Part shown: piece by piece, positions 16,042 to 25,120 of the stretch
How positions within the stretch are numbered: the first letter of the stretch is position 1
How the letters are laid out: every line of letters starts with the position of its first letter
NCBI RefSeq assembly: GCF_027604915.1
Contig: NZ_JAJAQC010000015.1
Span: 1-64,000 of the forward strand
DNA: 64,000 nucleotides
Direction: 5' to 3'
Source: Streptomonospora mangrovi
GTDB lineage: Bacteria; Actinomycetota; Actinomycetes; Streptosporangiales; Streptosporangiaceae
Position numbers and translations under genes: made by a program
Notes under the pieces: generated by a model
What the model saw: the letters and a program-made list of their open reading frames with translations, nothing else
What the model was told of the DNA's origin: nothing
Database searches by the model: none

Positions 16042-17736
16042 GTGGGTAATCCGCGCACGGGCAGCCACAAGGCCAATGTCCCCCCGCAGCCGGGCGGCGA
16101 CACCCCTTCGCCGCGCCCGCAACCGGACACCGATCCCACCGTCGAGGCGCCGGCTCCCCCGGGCGGCCCCGAAGCGCCCGGCGGGTCCGAGGCTCCCGAC
16201 TCCCCTGGGACTCCCGGCTCCCCCGGCGCTCCTGGCTCCCCTGACTCCCCCGGCGCCGCCGCCACGGCTTCCGGCGCACCCGCCTCGCCCGGAGGCGCCC
16301 CCACGGCCTCCACCGCCCCTGAGACTTCCGGCGCACCCGCACCTCACGGAGCCCAGGCCGCCCCCGCCTCTCCTGACGAATCCCCCGGCTCCCCCGCCCC
16401 CGACTCCTCCGGCGCCTCCGGCGGGCCTCCCGAGGCCCCCGGCGCCGGCGCGGTCAGCGACCCCGCCGCCTCGCCCCCGCCCCAGCAGGAGCCCGCGCCC
16501 GCCCCCGACTGGCGGCGCAGCTACCGCGAGGTCATGGGCATGCGCGAGTTCCAGGCGCTGTGGGTGGCCCAGGCGCTGTCCATGACCGGCAACTTCCTGC
16601 TCAGCGTCGCCGTCACGATCCTCGTCTACCAGCAGACCGCCTCCGCGCTGGCCGCCGGGGTCACCCTGGCGCTGACCTTCGCGCCGCAGATCATCGCCGG
16701 CCCCCTGCTGTCGGGCCTGGCCGACCTCTTCCCGCGCCGCCGGGTCATCGTCTGCTGCGACATCATCAGAGCCGCGCTGGTCATCTGCATCGGCATCCCC
16801 GGCATGCCCATCTGGGGCATCTGGGTGCTGCTGTTCTGCTCGATCCTGCCGATGGTGCCGTTCGCCGCCGCGCGCGCCGCGCTCATGGCCGAGATCGTCC
16901 ACGGCGACCGCTACGTAGCGGCCTCCGCCATCATCCAGCTCACCACCCAGGCGGGCACCCTGGTGGGGCTGGCCGCCGGCGGGTGGGTGGTCGCACTCAT
17001 CGGCCCCAACTCCGCGGTCATGTACAACGGCCTGACCTTCCTGGCCTCGGCCGCCATCATCCAGTTCGGGGTGCGGTTCCGCCCGGCCGCGCGCCAGGAC
17101 GCCGAGGAGCGCCCGTCGCTGTGGCAGGTCACCCGCGACGGCACGCGCCTGGTCTTCGGCGACTCCCGGCTGCGCACGCTGGGCCTGTTCGCCTGGCTCG
17201 CGGGGATCTACATGATGCCCTACGGCCTGGCCAACCCCATCGCCGACGAGGTCGGCGCCGGCCCCACTGCCGCCGGGTTCATCATGGCCGGGCACTCCAT
17301 GGGCGCGGTGGTCGGCGGGTTCGTGCTGACCCGGCTCATCAACCCGGCCACGCGCATGCGGCTGATGGGCCCCATGGCGGTGGCGGCCTCGGCCCCGCTG
17401 CTGGTGTGGTTCGCCCATCCGCCGCTGTGGGTGATGGTGGTGCTGCTGGCGCTGTCGGGCATGGCCGCCTCCTACCAGTTCGTGGCCAACGCCGCGTTCG
17501 TGCTGTGCGTGCCGCCCGAGGGCCGCGGCCTGGCGTTCGGGCTGGTGGCGGCGGGCCTCCAGGCGGTGCAGGGCATCGGGATCGCCCTGGCCAGCCTGCT
17601 GGTCGAGGTCGCCAGCACGCACGCGGTCATCACCGGCGCGGGGATCGCCGGGGTGCTGGCCGCCGCCGCGCTGGCCGTGCCGTGGGCGCGGATCTCCCAG
17701 AGCGCCATCGACCGCATGAACACCGAGACGGCCTGA
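16042..17736 (+). CDS. MFS transporter (EntS/MefA-like) with long disordered N-terminal tail
   Basis: 564 residues. Residues 1 to ~155 are almost only Pro, Ala, Ser, Gly and Thr with PGAPGS-type repeats. The transporter core starts at WRRSYREVMGMREFQALWVAQ, followed by twelve hydrophobic segments with the motif LADLFPRRRVIV between TM2 and TM3. It resembles the EntS/macrolide-efflux MFS branch. GTG 16042 is chosen because AAGGGAG sits five bases upstream. The tail would be cytoplasmic. Its length is unusual; ordinary members are ~410 residues. Confidence 0.87.
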   Translation: MGNPRTGSHKANVPPQPGGDTPSPRPQPDTDPTVEAPAPPGGPEAPGGSEAPDSPGTPGSPGAPGSPDSPGAAATASGAPASPGGAPTASTAPETSGAPAPHGAQAAPASPDESPGSPAPDSSGASGGPPEAPGAGAVSDPAASPPPQQEPAPAPDWRRSYREVMGMREFQALWVAQALSMTGNFLLSVAVTILVYQQTASALAAGVTLALTFAPQIIAGPLLSGLADLFPRRRVIVCCDIIRAALVICIGIPGMPIWGIWVLLFCSILPMVPFAAARAALMAEIVHGDRYVAASAIIQLTTQAGTLVGLAAGGWVVALIGPNSAVMYNGLTFLASAAIIQFGVRFRPAARQDAEERPSLWQVTRDGTRLVFGDSRLRTLGLFAWLAGIYMMPYGLANPIADEVGAGPTAAGFIMAGHSMGAVVGGFVLTRLINPATRMRLMGPMAVAASAPLLVWFAHPPLWVMVVLLALSGMAASYQFVANAAFVLCVPPEGRGLAFGLVAAGLQAVQGIGIALASLLVEVASTHAVITGAGIAGVLAAAALAVPWARISQSAIDRMNTETA

Positions 17737-17949
17737 GCGCCGGGCCGCGCCGCTAGCGCCAGGCGGGCGCCGTGCGGGTCGGGTGCTGGGCGGCGTGGGC
17801 GGGGCGCGCCTCGCCGCCGGATTCGGCGTCAGCCGCGTGCGGGGCCAGCGGCCCGCGCCCGGGCCGCGTGTCCCCGGTGTCGCCCCGCCGGGCGTCGAAG
17901 GCGTGGGGCAGCCGGGAGACAAACCCCGACCTGGCGCGGAGCGACCACA

Positions 17950-18207
17950 TCACAGCTCCGACTTCTTGCCCTGGAAGTTGCGGACGATGTGCTCCAGGAC
18001 GGAGGACTGTCCGCCTTCCTCGGGCATCACCAGCCAGGCGATGATGTAGAGCACGATCCCGCCGCCCATCAGCGTGAGCACGGCGAAGATCAGGCGGATG
18101 ATGTTGGGGTCGACGCCGACGAACTCGCCGATTCCCCCGCACACGCCGGTGAGGAGCCGCTGGCCGCGGCTGCGCCGAAGGGTCTTCTTGCCGAAGTTCT
18201 CGTTCAT
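17950..18207 (-). CDS. PspC-domain membrane protein
   Basis: 85 residues with the PspC signature: LRRSRGQRLLTGVCGGIGEF, then VDPNIIRLIFAVLTLMGGG and a hydrophobic helix ending IIAWLVMPEE. PspC proteins belong to envelope-stress (phage-shock) systems in the inner membrane. Short actinobacterial versions like this are often orphan. ATG 18207 follows GGAG. Confidence 0.9.
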   Translation of the reverse strand: MNENFGKKTLRRSRGQRLLTGVCGGIGEFVGVDPNIIRLIFAVLTLMGGGIVLYIIAWLVMPEEGGQSSVLEHIVRNFQGKKSEL

Positions 18208-18367
18208 GTCTCCAGCCTGCCCGCCGCGCGCCGGTTTGCCCATGGGGAAGCCCCCTGGGGATCCCCTGATGCAACCCTGACCGCCCCGGGGACGCCCCGG
18301 GGACGGCCGGGGGACGGCACGGGTGGGCCGGGGCCGGTCCGGGAACGGTGGCAGTGGGGGCGGCGCG

Positions 18368-19429
18368 TCACTCCGCCGAGGGGTCCAGGGCGATGACCGC
18401 CTTGATGTCGTCGGGCTCGGGGGTGAACGCCCGCAGCGCGTCGGCCACCGGCACGCGGCGGGTGATCATGCGCTCCAGCCATGAGGTGTCGGCCTTGGCC
18501 AGGACGTCGGCGGCCAGCTCGTAGTGCCGCAGGTTGGCGTTGACCGAGCCGACCACGGCGTCGTTCTCCAGCACGATCTCGCGGTTGATGGTGCCCGCGT
18601 CCACGGTGAGGCTGCGCCCGCGCGGCGAGACGCCGGTCAGGACCACGATCCCGTAGGCGGCGGTGCCCGACATCGCGTCGAACACCACCTTCCCGGCGCC
18701 GGTGGCCTCCACGACGACGTCGGGCCGCAGCGCGCTGACCACCCGCGCGCTGTCGCCGGTGTGGTAGTTGGCGCCCAGGTGGCGGACCAGCTCGGGCTTG
18801 GGGCCGTCGGCGACCCGGTCGAGGACGTGCACCTCTAGACCGCGCTGCACCCCGATCAGCGCGGCGAGCAGCCCGATGGGCCCGGCGCCGGTCACCAGCA
18901 CCCGGCGCGGCTCGAACCAGGCCCGCGCGCCCACCCGGTCGACCTGCTCCCACGCCTTGGCCACGACCGTGGTGGGCTCCATGAGCATGCCTACGCGCTC
19001 CAGGCCGGGGTCGAGGCGGACCGCGTAGTCGGGCTCCACGCACCACGCCTGGGCGCCGTAGCCGTCGAGCCCCTTGATGCCGCGCTCGGTGTAGCGGCCG
19101 TTGCGGCACATGTCGAACTCGCCGTGCGCGCAGGCGGGGCAGGGGATGGGGTCGGGGCGGCGGACCACGCCGACGACGAGGTCGCCCTCGGCGAACCCGC
19201 TGCCAGGGGGCGCGCTGCGGACGCGGCCCAGCGACTCGTGGCCAAGCACCATCCAGTCGCGCCCGGCCGGGGGGTCGCCGTACTGGGCGTCGGCGATCTC
19301 GCGGTCGGTGCCGCACACGCCCAGGGCCAGGCCCTGGACCAGCATCTCGCCGTCGGCGGGTTCGGGGTCGGGAAGTTCCCGGACCTCGACCGATCCCCGC
19401 TGGGACGGGCGGACTGTCACTGCGCGCAT
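18368..19429 (-). CDS. glucose 1-dehydrogenase, zinc-dependent MDR type
   Basis: 353 residues of the medium-chain dehydrogenase superfamily, closest in pattern to archaeal/actinobacterial glucose dehydrogenases. Zinc-site residues include LGVCGTDREI and GHES. The structural zinc loop carries Cys in CPACAHGEFDMC. The Rossmann motif is VTGAGPIGLLAALIG, and the binding-site loop is GYGAQAWCVEPDYAVRL. It would oxidise glucose (or a related aldose) to gluconolactone with NAD(P). It stands alone, downstream of a GNAT gene on the same strand. Confidence 0.85.
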   Translation of the reverse strand: MRAVTVRPSQRGSVEVRELPDPEPADGEMLVQGLALGVCGTDREIADAQYGDPPAGRDWMVLGHESLGRVRSAPPGSGFAEGDLVVGVVRRPDPIPCPACAHGEFDMCRNGRYTERGIKGLDGYGAQAWCVEPDYAVRLDPGLERVGMLMEPTTVVAKAWEQVDRVGARAWFEPRRVLVTGAGPIGLLAALIGVQRGLEVHVLDRVADGPKPELVRHLGANYHTGDSARVVSALRPDVVVEATGAGKVVFDAMSGTAAYGIVVLTGVSPRGRSLTVDAGTINREIVLENDAVVGSVNANLRHYELAADVLAKADTSWLERMITRRVPVADALRAFTPEPDDIKAVIALDPSAE

Positions 19430-19555
19430 GGCGGGTGCCTCCCTGAGCGGCCTCTTCGCGTTCTCTGGGGGGTGGCCTTGCCGCCAGCGGCGCGGTGAAA
19501 CCTGCGGGTGGGGGCGAAGGGGCAGGGGGGACCGGGAGTGGGGGGCAGGCGGGGG

Positions 19556-20116
19556 TCAGGAGTCCTCGCGGGCCGCGCGCCACTCCGGGGCCAGCACCGA
19601 CCAGACCTCCATGTCCAGGCGTCTGCCCCGGTAGGGGAAGCTCTCGCGCAGCACGCCGTCGCGGACCATGCCCAGGCGCCGCGCCACGGCGATGCTCGGT
19701 GCGTTCTCGGCGGCCACCAGCCACTCCACGCGGTGGATGCCGCGCTCCTCGACCGCCCAGTCGATGAGCACCCGTGCGGCGCGGGTCACCAGGCCCCGGC
19801 CCACCGCCGTCGGCTCCAGCCAGCACCCGGCCTCGGCGGTGCCCATGCGGAGGTCCATGGTGCGGAACAGCACGCCGCCCACGAGCGTGCCGCCGAACCA
19901 GATGCCGTGGATGCGGGCGGTGTCGGCGGCGGCCCGCTCGGCGTAGGACTGAAGGAAGGACCGGGCCGAGGGGAGGTCGGTGACGGCGTCGGCGAGCGCG
20001 ATGTGGCGGCCGATGAACTCGCGGCCCCGGTCCATGTGGTCCAGGAACTCCTGCGCCCGCCACGGCTCCAGCGGCCGCAGCTCGGCGCCGTCGTCGCCCA
20101 GCGAAACCGTGTACAT
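19556..20116 (-). CDS. GNAT N-acetyltransferase, RimJ/RimL-like
   Basis: 186 residues. GNAT motif A with the acetyl-CoA loop appears as EPTAVGRGLVTRAARVLIDWAV, followed by HRVEWLVAAENAPSIAVARRLGM, the strand-helix pair typical of RimJ/RimL. A strong GGAGG precedes ATG 20116. Targets of such proteins range from ribosomal-protein N-termini to small amines; none can be assigned. Confidence 0.88.
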   Translation of the reverse strand: MYTVSLGDDGAELRPLEPWRAQEFLDHMDRGREFIGRHIALADAVTDLPSARSFLQSYAERAAADTARIHGIWFGGTLVGGVLFRTMDLRMGTAEAGCWLEPTAVGRGLVTRAARVLIDWAVEERGIHRVEWLVAAENAPSIAVARRLGMVRDGVLRESFPYRGRRLDMEVWSVLAPEWRAAREDS

Positions 20117-20278
20117 CCGCCCCTCCGCTCCCCCGCAGGCCCGCCCGCGCGGCCGACCGCCAGCCACCTTAGCCACTCGGGCCGCACCTCCGCCGCTCGG
20201 CTCCCCCGGGCTGTGGACAACCCGACAGGCCGGTAATCCAGGGGCATCCGGGATGCCGACACCGCTATACTGCAAGGT

Positions 20279-20351
20279 GGGCCGTTAGCTCAATTGGCAG
20301 AGCTGCTGACTTTTAATCAGTAGGTTCCGGGTTCGAGCCCCGGGCGGCCTA
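20279..20351 (+). tRNA. tRNA-Lys(TTT)
   Basis: 73-nt cloverleaf. Acceptor GGGCCGT / GCGGCCT with wobble closing pairs, D arm AGCTCAATTGGCAGAGCT, anticodon loop CTTTTAA (anticodon TTT), T arm GGGTTCGAGCCCC. No CCA encoded. Confidence 0.97.
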
Positions 20352-20367
20352 CCGCCACCAGCACGTC

Positions 20368-20400
20368 ACGCGGCCCCGGAGCCAGGCTCCGGGGCCGCGT
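20368..20400 (+). terminator. terminator of tRNA-Lys
   Basis: Perfect 15-bp stem ACGCGGCCCCGGAGC / GCTCCGGGGCCGCGT with a 3-nt loop, 16 bases past the tRNA and followed by a short T-rich stretch. Confidence 0.85.
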
Positions 20401-20476
20401 TCGTTTCGGCTGTTCAGCAGGGGTTCAGAGGGTGTCGGCCTCGGCCAGGAAGGCGGCCATCGGGCCGGGGGTGCGC

Positions 20477-21067
20477 TCATGGGGCCGGCCGCAGCAGGCG
20501 TTGGGCGACCGTGACCAGGAACGCTCGGTGCTCCGCGCGGTTGTGCGGGGTGTCGGGGTCGGTGCCCAGGATCATGTCGCCCAACTGGGGGGCGTACAGG
20601 GTCCACTCGGCCATGCCGATGAGCAGGAGCAGCACCCGGCGGGGGTCCAGGGCCGGGTCGAGGTGGCCGTCGCGCTGGGCCTGGGCCAGTGCCGCGATCT
20701 TGGCCTGGTAGCTGGCGGAGCGCTCCGCGTGCCGGGGCGCCTCGCGGGGCTTGAGGGACAGCGCCTCCCACTGCACCAGGCGGACGAGTTCGGGGTGGTC
20801 CGCGCAGTAGTCGAACAGCTCGCCGACGAACGCGTCGATCGCCTCGGGCCGCAGTTCCACCGCCGCCGCCAGCCGGTCGAGCTGGTCGGCGAGGACGATC
20901 CCGAACAGCGCCGCCTTGTCGCCGAAGTACTCGTAGATGGCCCGCTTGTTGGCCTGGGCGGTGTCGGCGATGCGGTCGATGCGGGCGCCGTCGATCCCGT
21001 GCCGGGAGAACTCGGCGACGGCGGCGGCGAGGATGCGCTTCTTGGTTTCGGCGGCACTTCGTGGCAT
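20477..21067 (-). CDS. TetR-family regulator
   Basis: 196 residues. The N-terminal TetR helix-turn-helix occupies residues ~8-55 (KKRILAAAVAEFSRHG, then IADTAQANKRAIYEYFGDKAALF). A helical ligand-binding domain follows. ATG 21067. A 16-bp palindrome lies 30 bases upstream and a Tat-exported hydrolase gene is divergent, so the regulator probably controls itself and that gene (inference). Confidence 0.93.
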   Translation of the reverse strand: MPRSAAETKKRILAAAVAEFSRHGIDGARIDRIADTAQANKRAIYEYFGDKAALFGIVLADQLDRLAAAVELRPEAIDAFVGELFDYCADHPELVRLVQWEALSLKPREAPRHAERSASYQAKIAALAQAQRDGHLDPALDPRRVLLLLIGMAEWTLYAPQLGDMILGTDPDTPHNRAEHRAFLVTVAQRLLRPAP

Positions 21068-21096
21068 GGCCTCCCCAGTCTGCCAGCCCCCTACCG

Positions 21097-21112
21097 AACG
21101 AACTGGTTCGTT
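21097..21112. promoter_or_regulatory. TetR operator candidate
   Basis: Inverted repeat AACGAAC-TG-GTTCGTT, in a short AT-richer patch 30 bp upstream of the TetR start and in the divergent gap. Typical size and symmetry for TetR autoregulation. Confidence 0.7.
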
Positions 21113-21269
21113 TGTTACTGTTCGGTGCACTCCGCGGCCGGGGTACGCGCCCCTCGGCCGCACCGGGCGCGCGCGGCCCGCTCCCCGCTCCGCCCGTCTC
21201 CCCGCGGCCCCCGGCGCCGTTTGGCAGCCGAGGGACGCCGCCCACTCGACACGGTAAGGACGTATCCCC

Positions 21270-22346
21270 ATGTGCCACGCGTGCGCGACACCACCGGACG
21301 ACGACGAGGGCACCGGCGCGGCCCCCCGCCCGCGCCTCAGCCGACGAGGCCTGCTTCGCGGGACCTTCGCGGCGGGCGCGGCGGGCCTGGCCGCCCACGC
21401 CCTGGGCACCGCCGCCGTCCCCGCCCCCGCCCTGGCCGACACCTCCGGCGGCGGCCACGGCGTGCGCCTGCGGTGGCTGGGCATCGCCGGGTGGGAAATG
21501 GCGTTCGACGGCCACCGCGTGCTGGTGGACCCCTACCTGTCGCGCCAGGAGTACCGCACCGGCGGGTCGCGGATGGACCCCGCCAAGCCCATCGCCACCG
21601 ACGCGCGGATCATCGACTGGGTGCTGGAGCACCACCTGCCCCAGGCGCCGGAGTTCATCCTGGTGACGCACGGGCACTGGGACCACCTCGGCGACGTCGC
21701 CGCGCTGCTGTCCCACCCCCGGTGGCGGGACAGCCGGATCCGGGTGTTCGGCAACGAGACCCACCTCAACCTGATCCGGGCGATGGGCGTGCCCGCCGAC
21801 CGCGAGGCCGACCTGGTGCTGGTGACCGGCGGCGAGCACCTGCGCTACCCCCTCAAGGACGCCGACCACCCGCGCCCCGCCTACACCGTGGAGGTCTTCC
21901 GCAGCCTGCACAGCCAGCTCGGCGGCTACGGGTTCTCCCCGGCGGGCACCCTGACCTCGGTCCCGCCCAAGCCGACCACCCTCGGCGAGCTGGTGGAGGG
22001 CGGCTCGCTGGCCTACCAGGTCACCGTGACCGGGCGGCTGAGCGTCATGTTCCTCAGCGGCACCGCCAACTTCGACGCGCGCGAGGTCGCCCACACCTCA
22101 CCCGACGTGCTGGTGCTCGGCGCCAGCGGCAACGCCGCCGTCCACGACTACTTCCGGCGGGCGCTGACGACGCTGGACTGGCCCGCGACCGTGATCCCCA
22201 CCCACAACGACGACCTGGTGACGCCGCTGGACGACCCCGGCGTCCACGACACCGCCAACCGCGCGGTCGTGGCCGAACTGCGCGAACTGGTGGGCGACCG
22301 GGGGCGGGTGCTCGACCCCCGCCACCTGGAACCGTTCACGGTCTGA
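21270..22346 (+). CDS. Tat-exported metallo-beta-lactamase-fold hydrolase
   Basis: 358 residues. The N-terminus has a twin-arginine signal (PRLSRRGLLRG, Arg25-Arg26) and a hydrophobic Ala-rich core ending near ALADTSGG. The MBL zinc motif HGHWDH is at 134-139, with further ligands at GTANFD and PTHNDD. A cytosolically folded, probably metal-loaded enzyme is exported. Divergent from TetR; 43 bp downstream begins a class D beta-lactamase, so both may be expressed together. MBL folds have many substrates, so beta-lactam hydrolysis is not implied by the fold alone. Confidence 0.85.
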   Translation: MCHACATPPDDDEGTGAAPRPRLSRRGLLRGTFAAGAAGLAAHALGTAAVPAPALADTSGGGHGVRLRWLGIAGWEMAFDGHRVLVDPYLSRQEYRTGGSRMDPAKPIATDARIIDWVLEHHLPQAPEFILVTHGHWDHLGDVAALLSHPRWRDSRIRVFGNETHLNLIRAMGVPADREADLVLVTGGEHLRYPLKDADHPRPAYTVEVFRSLHSQLGGYGFSPAGTLTSVPPKPTTLGELVEGGSLAYQVTVTGRLSVMFLSGTANFDAREVAHTSPDVLVLGASGNAAVHDYFRRALTTLDWPATVIPTHNDDLVTPLDDPGVHDTANRAVVAELRELVGDRGRVLDPRHLEPFTV

Positions 22347-22389
22347 CGGCCGCGGACCCCCAGCCATGCGAGACAGGGAAGAGGAACCC

Positions 22390-23310
22390 ATGCCCACCAC
22401 CCCCCACTCTGCCCGCCAGGGCCGGGCGCGGCGCGCCGCGGCGGCGGGCGCGGCGCTGGCCCTGGCCGCCGCGCTGGCGGGCTGCGCCGCCGACGACGGC
22501 GCGCCCGAGCGGCCCTCGGCGTCCGCATCGGCGTCGGCCTCGGCGTCGAGCGCGCCCGAGCCGCGCGTGCGCGCGGACCTCGAAGCGGTGTTCGCCGACG
22601 CCGGGGTCAACGGCACGTTCGTCGCCTACGACAGTGCCACCGGCGAGACCACCGTGGTCAACCCCGAGGAGATGGACGAGCGGGTCCAGCCCGCCTCCAC
22701 CTTCAAGATCCCCAACTCCCTCATCAGCCTCCAGGCCGGGGCGGTGGAGAGCGCCGACGAGGTCGTGCCCTACGGCGGCGAGCCGCAGCGCGTGGACAAG
22801 TGGGAGCACGACATGAGCATGCGCGAGGCGATCCGCATCTCGGCTCTGCCGATCTTCCAGGAACTCGCCCGCCGGGTCGGGCACGAGGAGATGGGCTCCT
22901 GGGTGGAGCGGTTCGACTACGGCAACCGCGACATCGGCGGACCCGACCGGATCGATCAGTTCTGGCTGCACGGCCCGCTTTCGATCTCCGCCGCCGAGCA
23001 GGCGCTGTTCATGGAGCGGGTGGCGACCGGCGACCTGCCGGTGGACGCCGAGCACGTCGCCACGCTGCACGACATGGTGCGCCAGGACATCGACGACCCC
23101 GAGGGCCGCGACCTGTACTGGAAGTCGGGGTGGGCCGACGGGCCGGAGCTGATGCCGGGGTGGATGGTCGGCTGGGTCGAGGACGGCGATGACGTCACCG
23201 CGTTCGCGCTGCGCCTGGAAATGGAGAGCGACGCCCACGCCGACCTGCGCGAACCCATGACACGCGAACTGCTGGACGAGCTGGGCGTGCTGCCGGCCGG
23301 GACGGACTGA
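22390..23310 (+). CDS. class D (OXA-type) beta-lactamase, lipoprotein
   Basis: 306 residues. Lipobox LAGC puts the modified Cys at 32, followed by a Ser/Ala-repeat linker. Catalytic motifs are PASTFKIPN (nucleophile S103, carbamylatable K106), SAL at 151-153, YGN at 177-179 and KSG at 245-247. The usual SxV is SxL here. WVERFDYGNRDIGG is strongly class D. ATG 22390 is preferred over ATG 22366 because GAGGAA precedes it. It may act as a penicillinase or as a penicillin-binding sensor; S103 and K106 are intact. Confidence 0.88.
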   Translation: MPTTPHSARQGRARRAAAAGAALALAAALAGCAADDGAPERPSASASASASASSAPEPRVRADLEAVFADAGVNGTFVAYDSATGETTVVNPEEMDERVQPASTFKIPNSLISLQAGAVESADEVVPYGGEPQRVDKWEHDMSMREAIRISALPIFQELARRVGHEEMGSWVERFDYGNRDIGGPDRIDQFWLHGPLSISAAEQALFMERVATGDLPVDAEHVATLHDMVRQDIDDPEGRDLYWKSGWADGPELMPGWMVGWVEDGDDVTAFALRLEMESDAHADLREPMTRELLDELGVLPAGTD

Positions 23311-23437
23311 GCCCGCCGGGGGCGCGGGCTTCGCGCGGTCCCGCCGACGCCGGCGGGGCCGGGGCGGCAGCCCCGGCGGAGTCGACAGGACCGAGCGGGA
23401 CCGAGCGGGACCGGCAGAAAACCGGTGGGACCGATCC

Positions 23438-23474
23438 CTGCGGCCCGTCCGCCCGCGCGGCGGGCGGGCCGCAG
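23438..23474. terminator. hairpin between convergent genes
   Basis: GC-rich inverted repeat (CTGCGGCCCG...CGGGCCGCAG with a small bulge) between the class D beta-lactamase and a convergent minus-strand gene. Confidence 0.55.
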
Positions 23475-23490
23475 CGGATGCGGGCGGGCC

Positions 23491-24342
23491 TCAGCGGATG
23501 ACGGACACGATCCGGCAGGCGGCCTCGGCCAGGCGGCGGTCACCGGCCGTCCGCGCCCGCGAAAGCGCCGCGCCGGTGTCGATGGCGCGCACGCACAGCC
23601 GCCACGCGGTGGCCGCGTCGAACTCCACCTCGGCCGCCGGGTCGCCGCCGGGGTCGTCGGCCAGGGTCCAGGAGCCGTCGGCGGTCGCCGTCGCCGTCCA
23701 CTCCCCGCCGGCCGGGCCGCCCACGGCCACGCGCACCCGGGTGCCGGCGGCGGCGGGGGCGGTGCGCAGGGTGTGCGGCAGCGCCCGCATGAAGGTGTCG
23801 ACGACCTCGCCGAGCGGGTGCGGCCCGTGCTCGGGGCCGTCCTCGGCGGGGCGGCCGGTGGCCAGCCGGATCTGCTGGCGGTGGGTCCAGTACTCGGTGA
23901 AGTCGCGGGCGCAGTCGAGCCACAGCGGCGCGGGGTCGGCGCCCGCCCACGACACCGGCAGCGCGGGGGCGTCGGGGCCGGCGGACGCCCACGCCTCGGC
24001 GACGCGGCGGCCGGTCAGTTCGAGGGCCTCGATGAGCAGGGGCGGGCTGATGCGGCGCGTCGCCTCGACCCACTCGCGGTTGGCGCGGTGGATGAACGCC
24101 TCGAACGCCTCGCCGGGGCGGGGGCGCGGGCCGCCGGGGTGGGCGTCGCGCAGGTGGGCCAGGCGGTTGTAGTCGTCGCCGAGGAGGTGCAGGGCGAGGT
24201 CGTGCACGCTCCAGCCGGGCACCGCCTCGGCCCGCCATTCGGCGGGGGTGAGGACGCGCAGCAGGTCCAGCAGCCGGGCGCGCTCGGGGCCGAACAGGGC
24301 GCGGGTGTCGAGCGGGGGTCCGAGCCAGGAGAAGTCCGACAT
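23491..24342 (-). CDS. maleylpyruvate isomerase family / DinB-like mycothiol-dependent enzyme
   Basis: 283 residues. The N-terminal four-helix metal-binding domain contains EWRAEAVPGWSVHDLALHLLGDD; the His pattern WSVHDLALHL is the family hallmark. A C-terminal sterol-carrier-like domain follows (GEWTATATADGSWTLADD). The family uses mycothiol, the actinobacterial thiol, but individual substrates are mostly unknown. ATG 24342. No partner gene of gentisate degradation is nearby. Confidence 0.82.
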   Translation of the reverse strand: MSDFSWLGPPLDTRALFGPERARLLDLLRVLTPAEWRAEAVPGWSVHDLALHLLGDDYNRLAHLRDAHPGGPRPRPGEAFEAFIHRANREWVEATRRISPPLLIEALELTGRRVAEAWASAGPDAPALPVSWAGADPAPLWLDCARDFTEYWTHRQQIRLATGRPAEDGPEHGPHPLGEVVDTFMRALPHTLRTAPAAAGTRVRVAVGGPAGGEWTATATADGSWTLADDPGGDPAAEVEFDAATAWRLCVRAIDTGAALSRARTAGDRRLAEAACRIVSVIR

Positions 24343-24407
24343 GGCCACACCGTAGTGGAGGGGCGGGGCGTCGGGCAGGGGTTTTCCGGGGGCGGGCGGG
24401 CGCGCGG

Positions 24408-25109
24408 TCAGCGGCGGCGGGCGGCCGTGGTCTCGATGCCGGCGAGGAGCAGGTCGAGGCCGAAGGCGTAGTGGGCGTCGGGGTCCTCGCACGCGCTGAG
24501 GGGGCCGGCCGCCTCGATGACGTGGGGGAAGCGGTCGGGCGGCAGCGCCGCCAGGTGGGCGCGGGCGCGGCGGCGGGCGGCGGCGGCCTCGTCGGTCTCC
24601 TCGGCGGGCGCGGTGGCGCGCCCGGCTTGGCCGACGAGGTCGGTGACGGTGCTGAGCGCGTGCCGGGCGACCTGCGTGGCTTCGTCCGGGGAGAACCCGG
24701 CGCGCCGCAGGACGCCGAGCACGGCCTCGGTGGCGCGCAGGCCGCTTTCGGACATGGTGCCGCGCGTGGCCAGGAGCGGGGCGGTGGCGGGGTGGGCGCG
24801 CAGGACCTCGACCATGGCCTCCAGCACGCCCCGCAGTTGGCGCTGCCAGGGGGCGGAGGGGTCGAGGGTGGCGGCGATCCGGTCGTGGACGCGGTCGTAG
24901 ACGCGGTCGACCATGCCGTCGAGCAGGTCGTCCTTGCTGCGGAAGTGCCAGTAGAGCGCCATGGGGGTGACGCCGAGTTCGGTGGCCAGGCGACGGATGG
25001 TCACCGTCTCCAGCCCGTGGGCGTCGGCGAGCGCGAGCGCGCCGTCGACCACCGCGCGGGGGGTGAGGGTCGTCCTGTCGGCGGAGGACCTGCGGGTCTG
25101 CTGAGGCAT
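24408..25109 (-). CDS. TetR-family regulator (TetR/AcrR with class C-terminal domain)
   Basis: 233 residues. DNA-binding domain about 16-62: TPRAVVDGALALADAHGLET, then IRRLATELGVTPMALYWHFRSKDDLLDGM, the Tet-repressor-proper subtype. The helical C-terminal domain includes GFSPDEATQVARHALSTV. ATG 25109. Operator-like repeats begin 12 bases upstream and a coupled gene pair is divergent, the natural targets. Confidence 0.93.
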   Translation of the reverse strand: MPQQTRRSSADRTTLTPRAVVDGALALADAHGLETVTIRRLATELGVTPMALYWHFRSKDDLLDGMVDRVYDRVHDRIAATLDPSAPWQRQLRGVLEAMVEVLRAHPATAPLLATRGTMSESGLRATEAVLGVLRRAGFSPDEATQVARHALSTVTDLVGQAGRATAPAEETDEAAAARRRARAHLAALPPDRFPHVIEAAGPLSACEDPDAHYAFGLDLLLAGIETTAARRR

Positions 25110-25120
25110 CGCTTGACGAT

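Noticed and set aside
20401-20476. Minus-strand frame after the TetR stop (overlapping the tRNA-Lys terminator)
   Set aside because: It would run through the terminator hairpin and tRNA gene and has no protein features.
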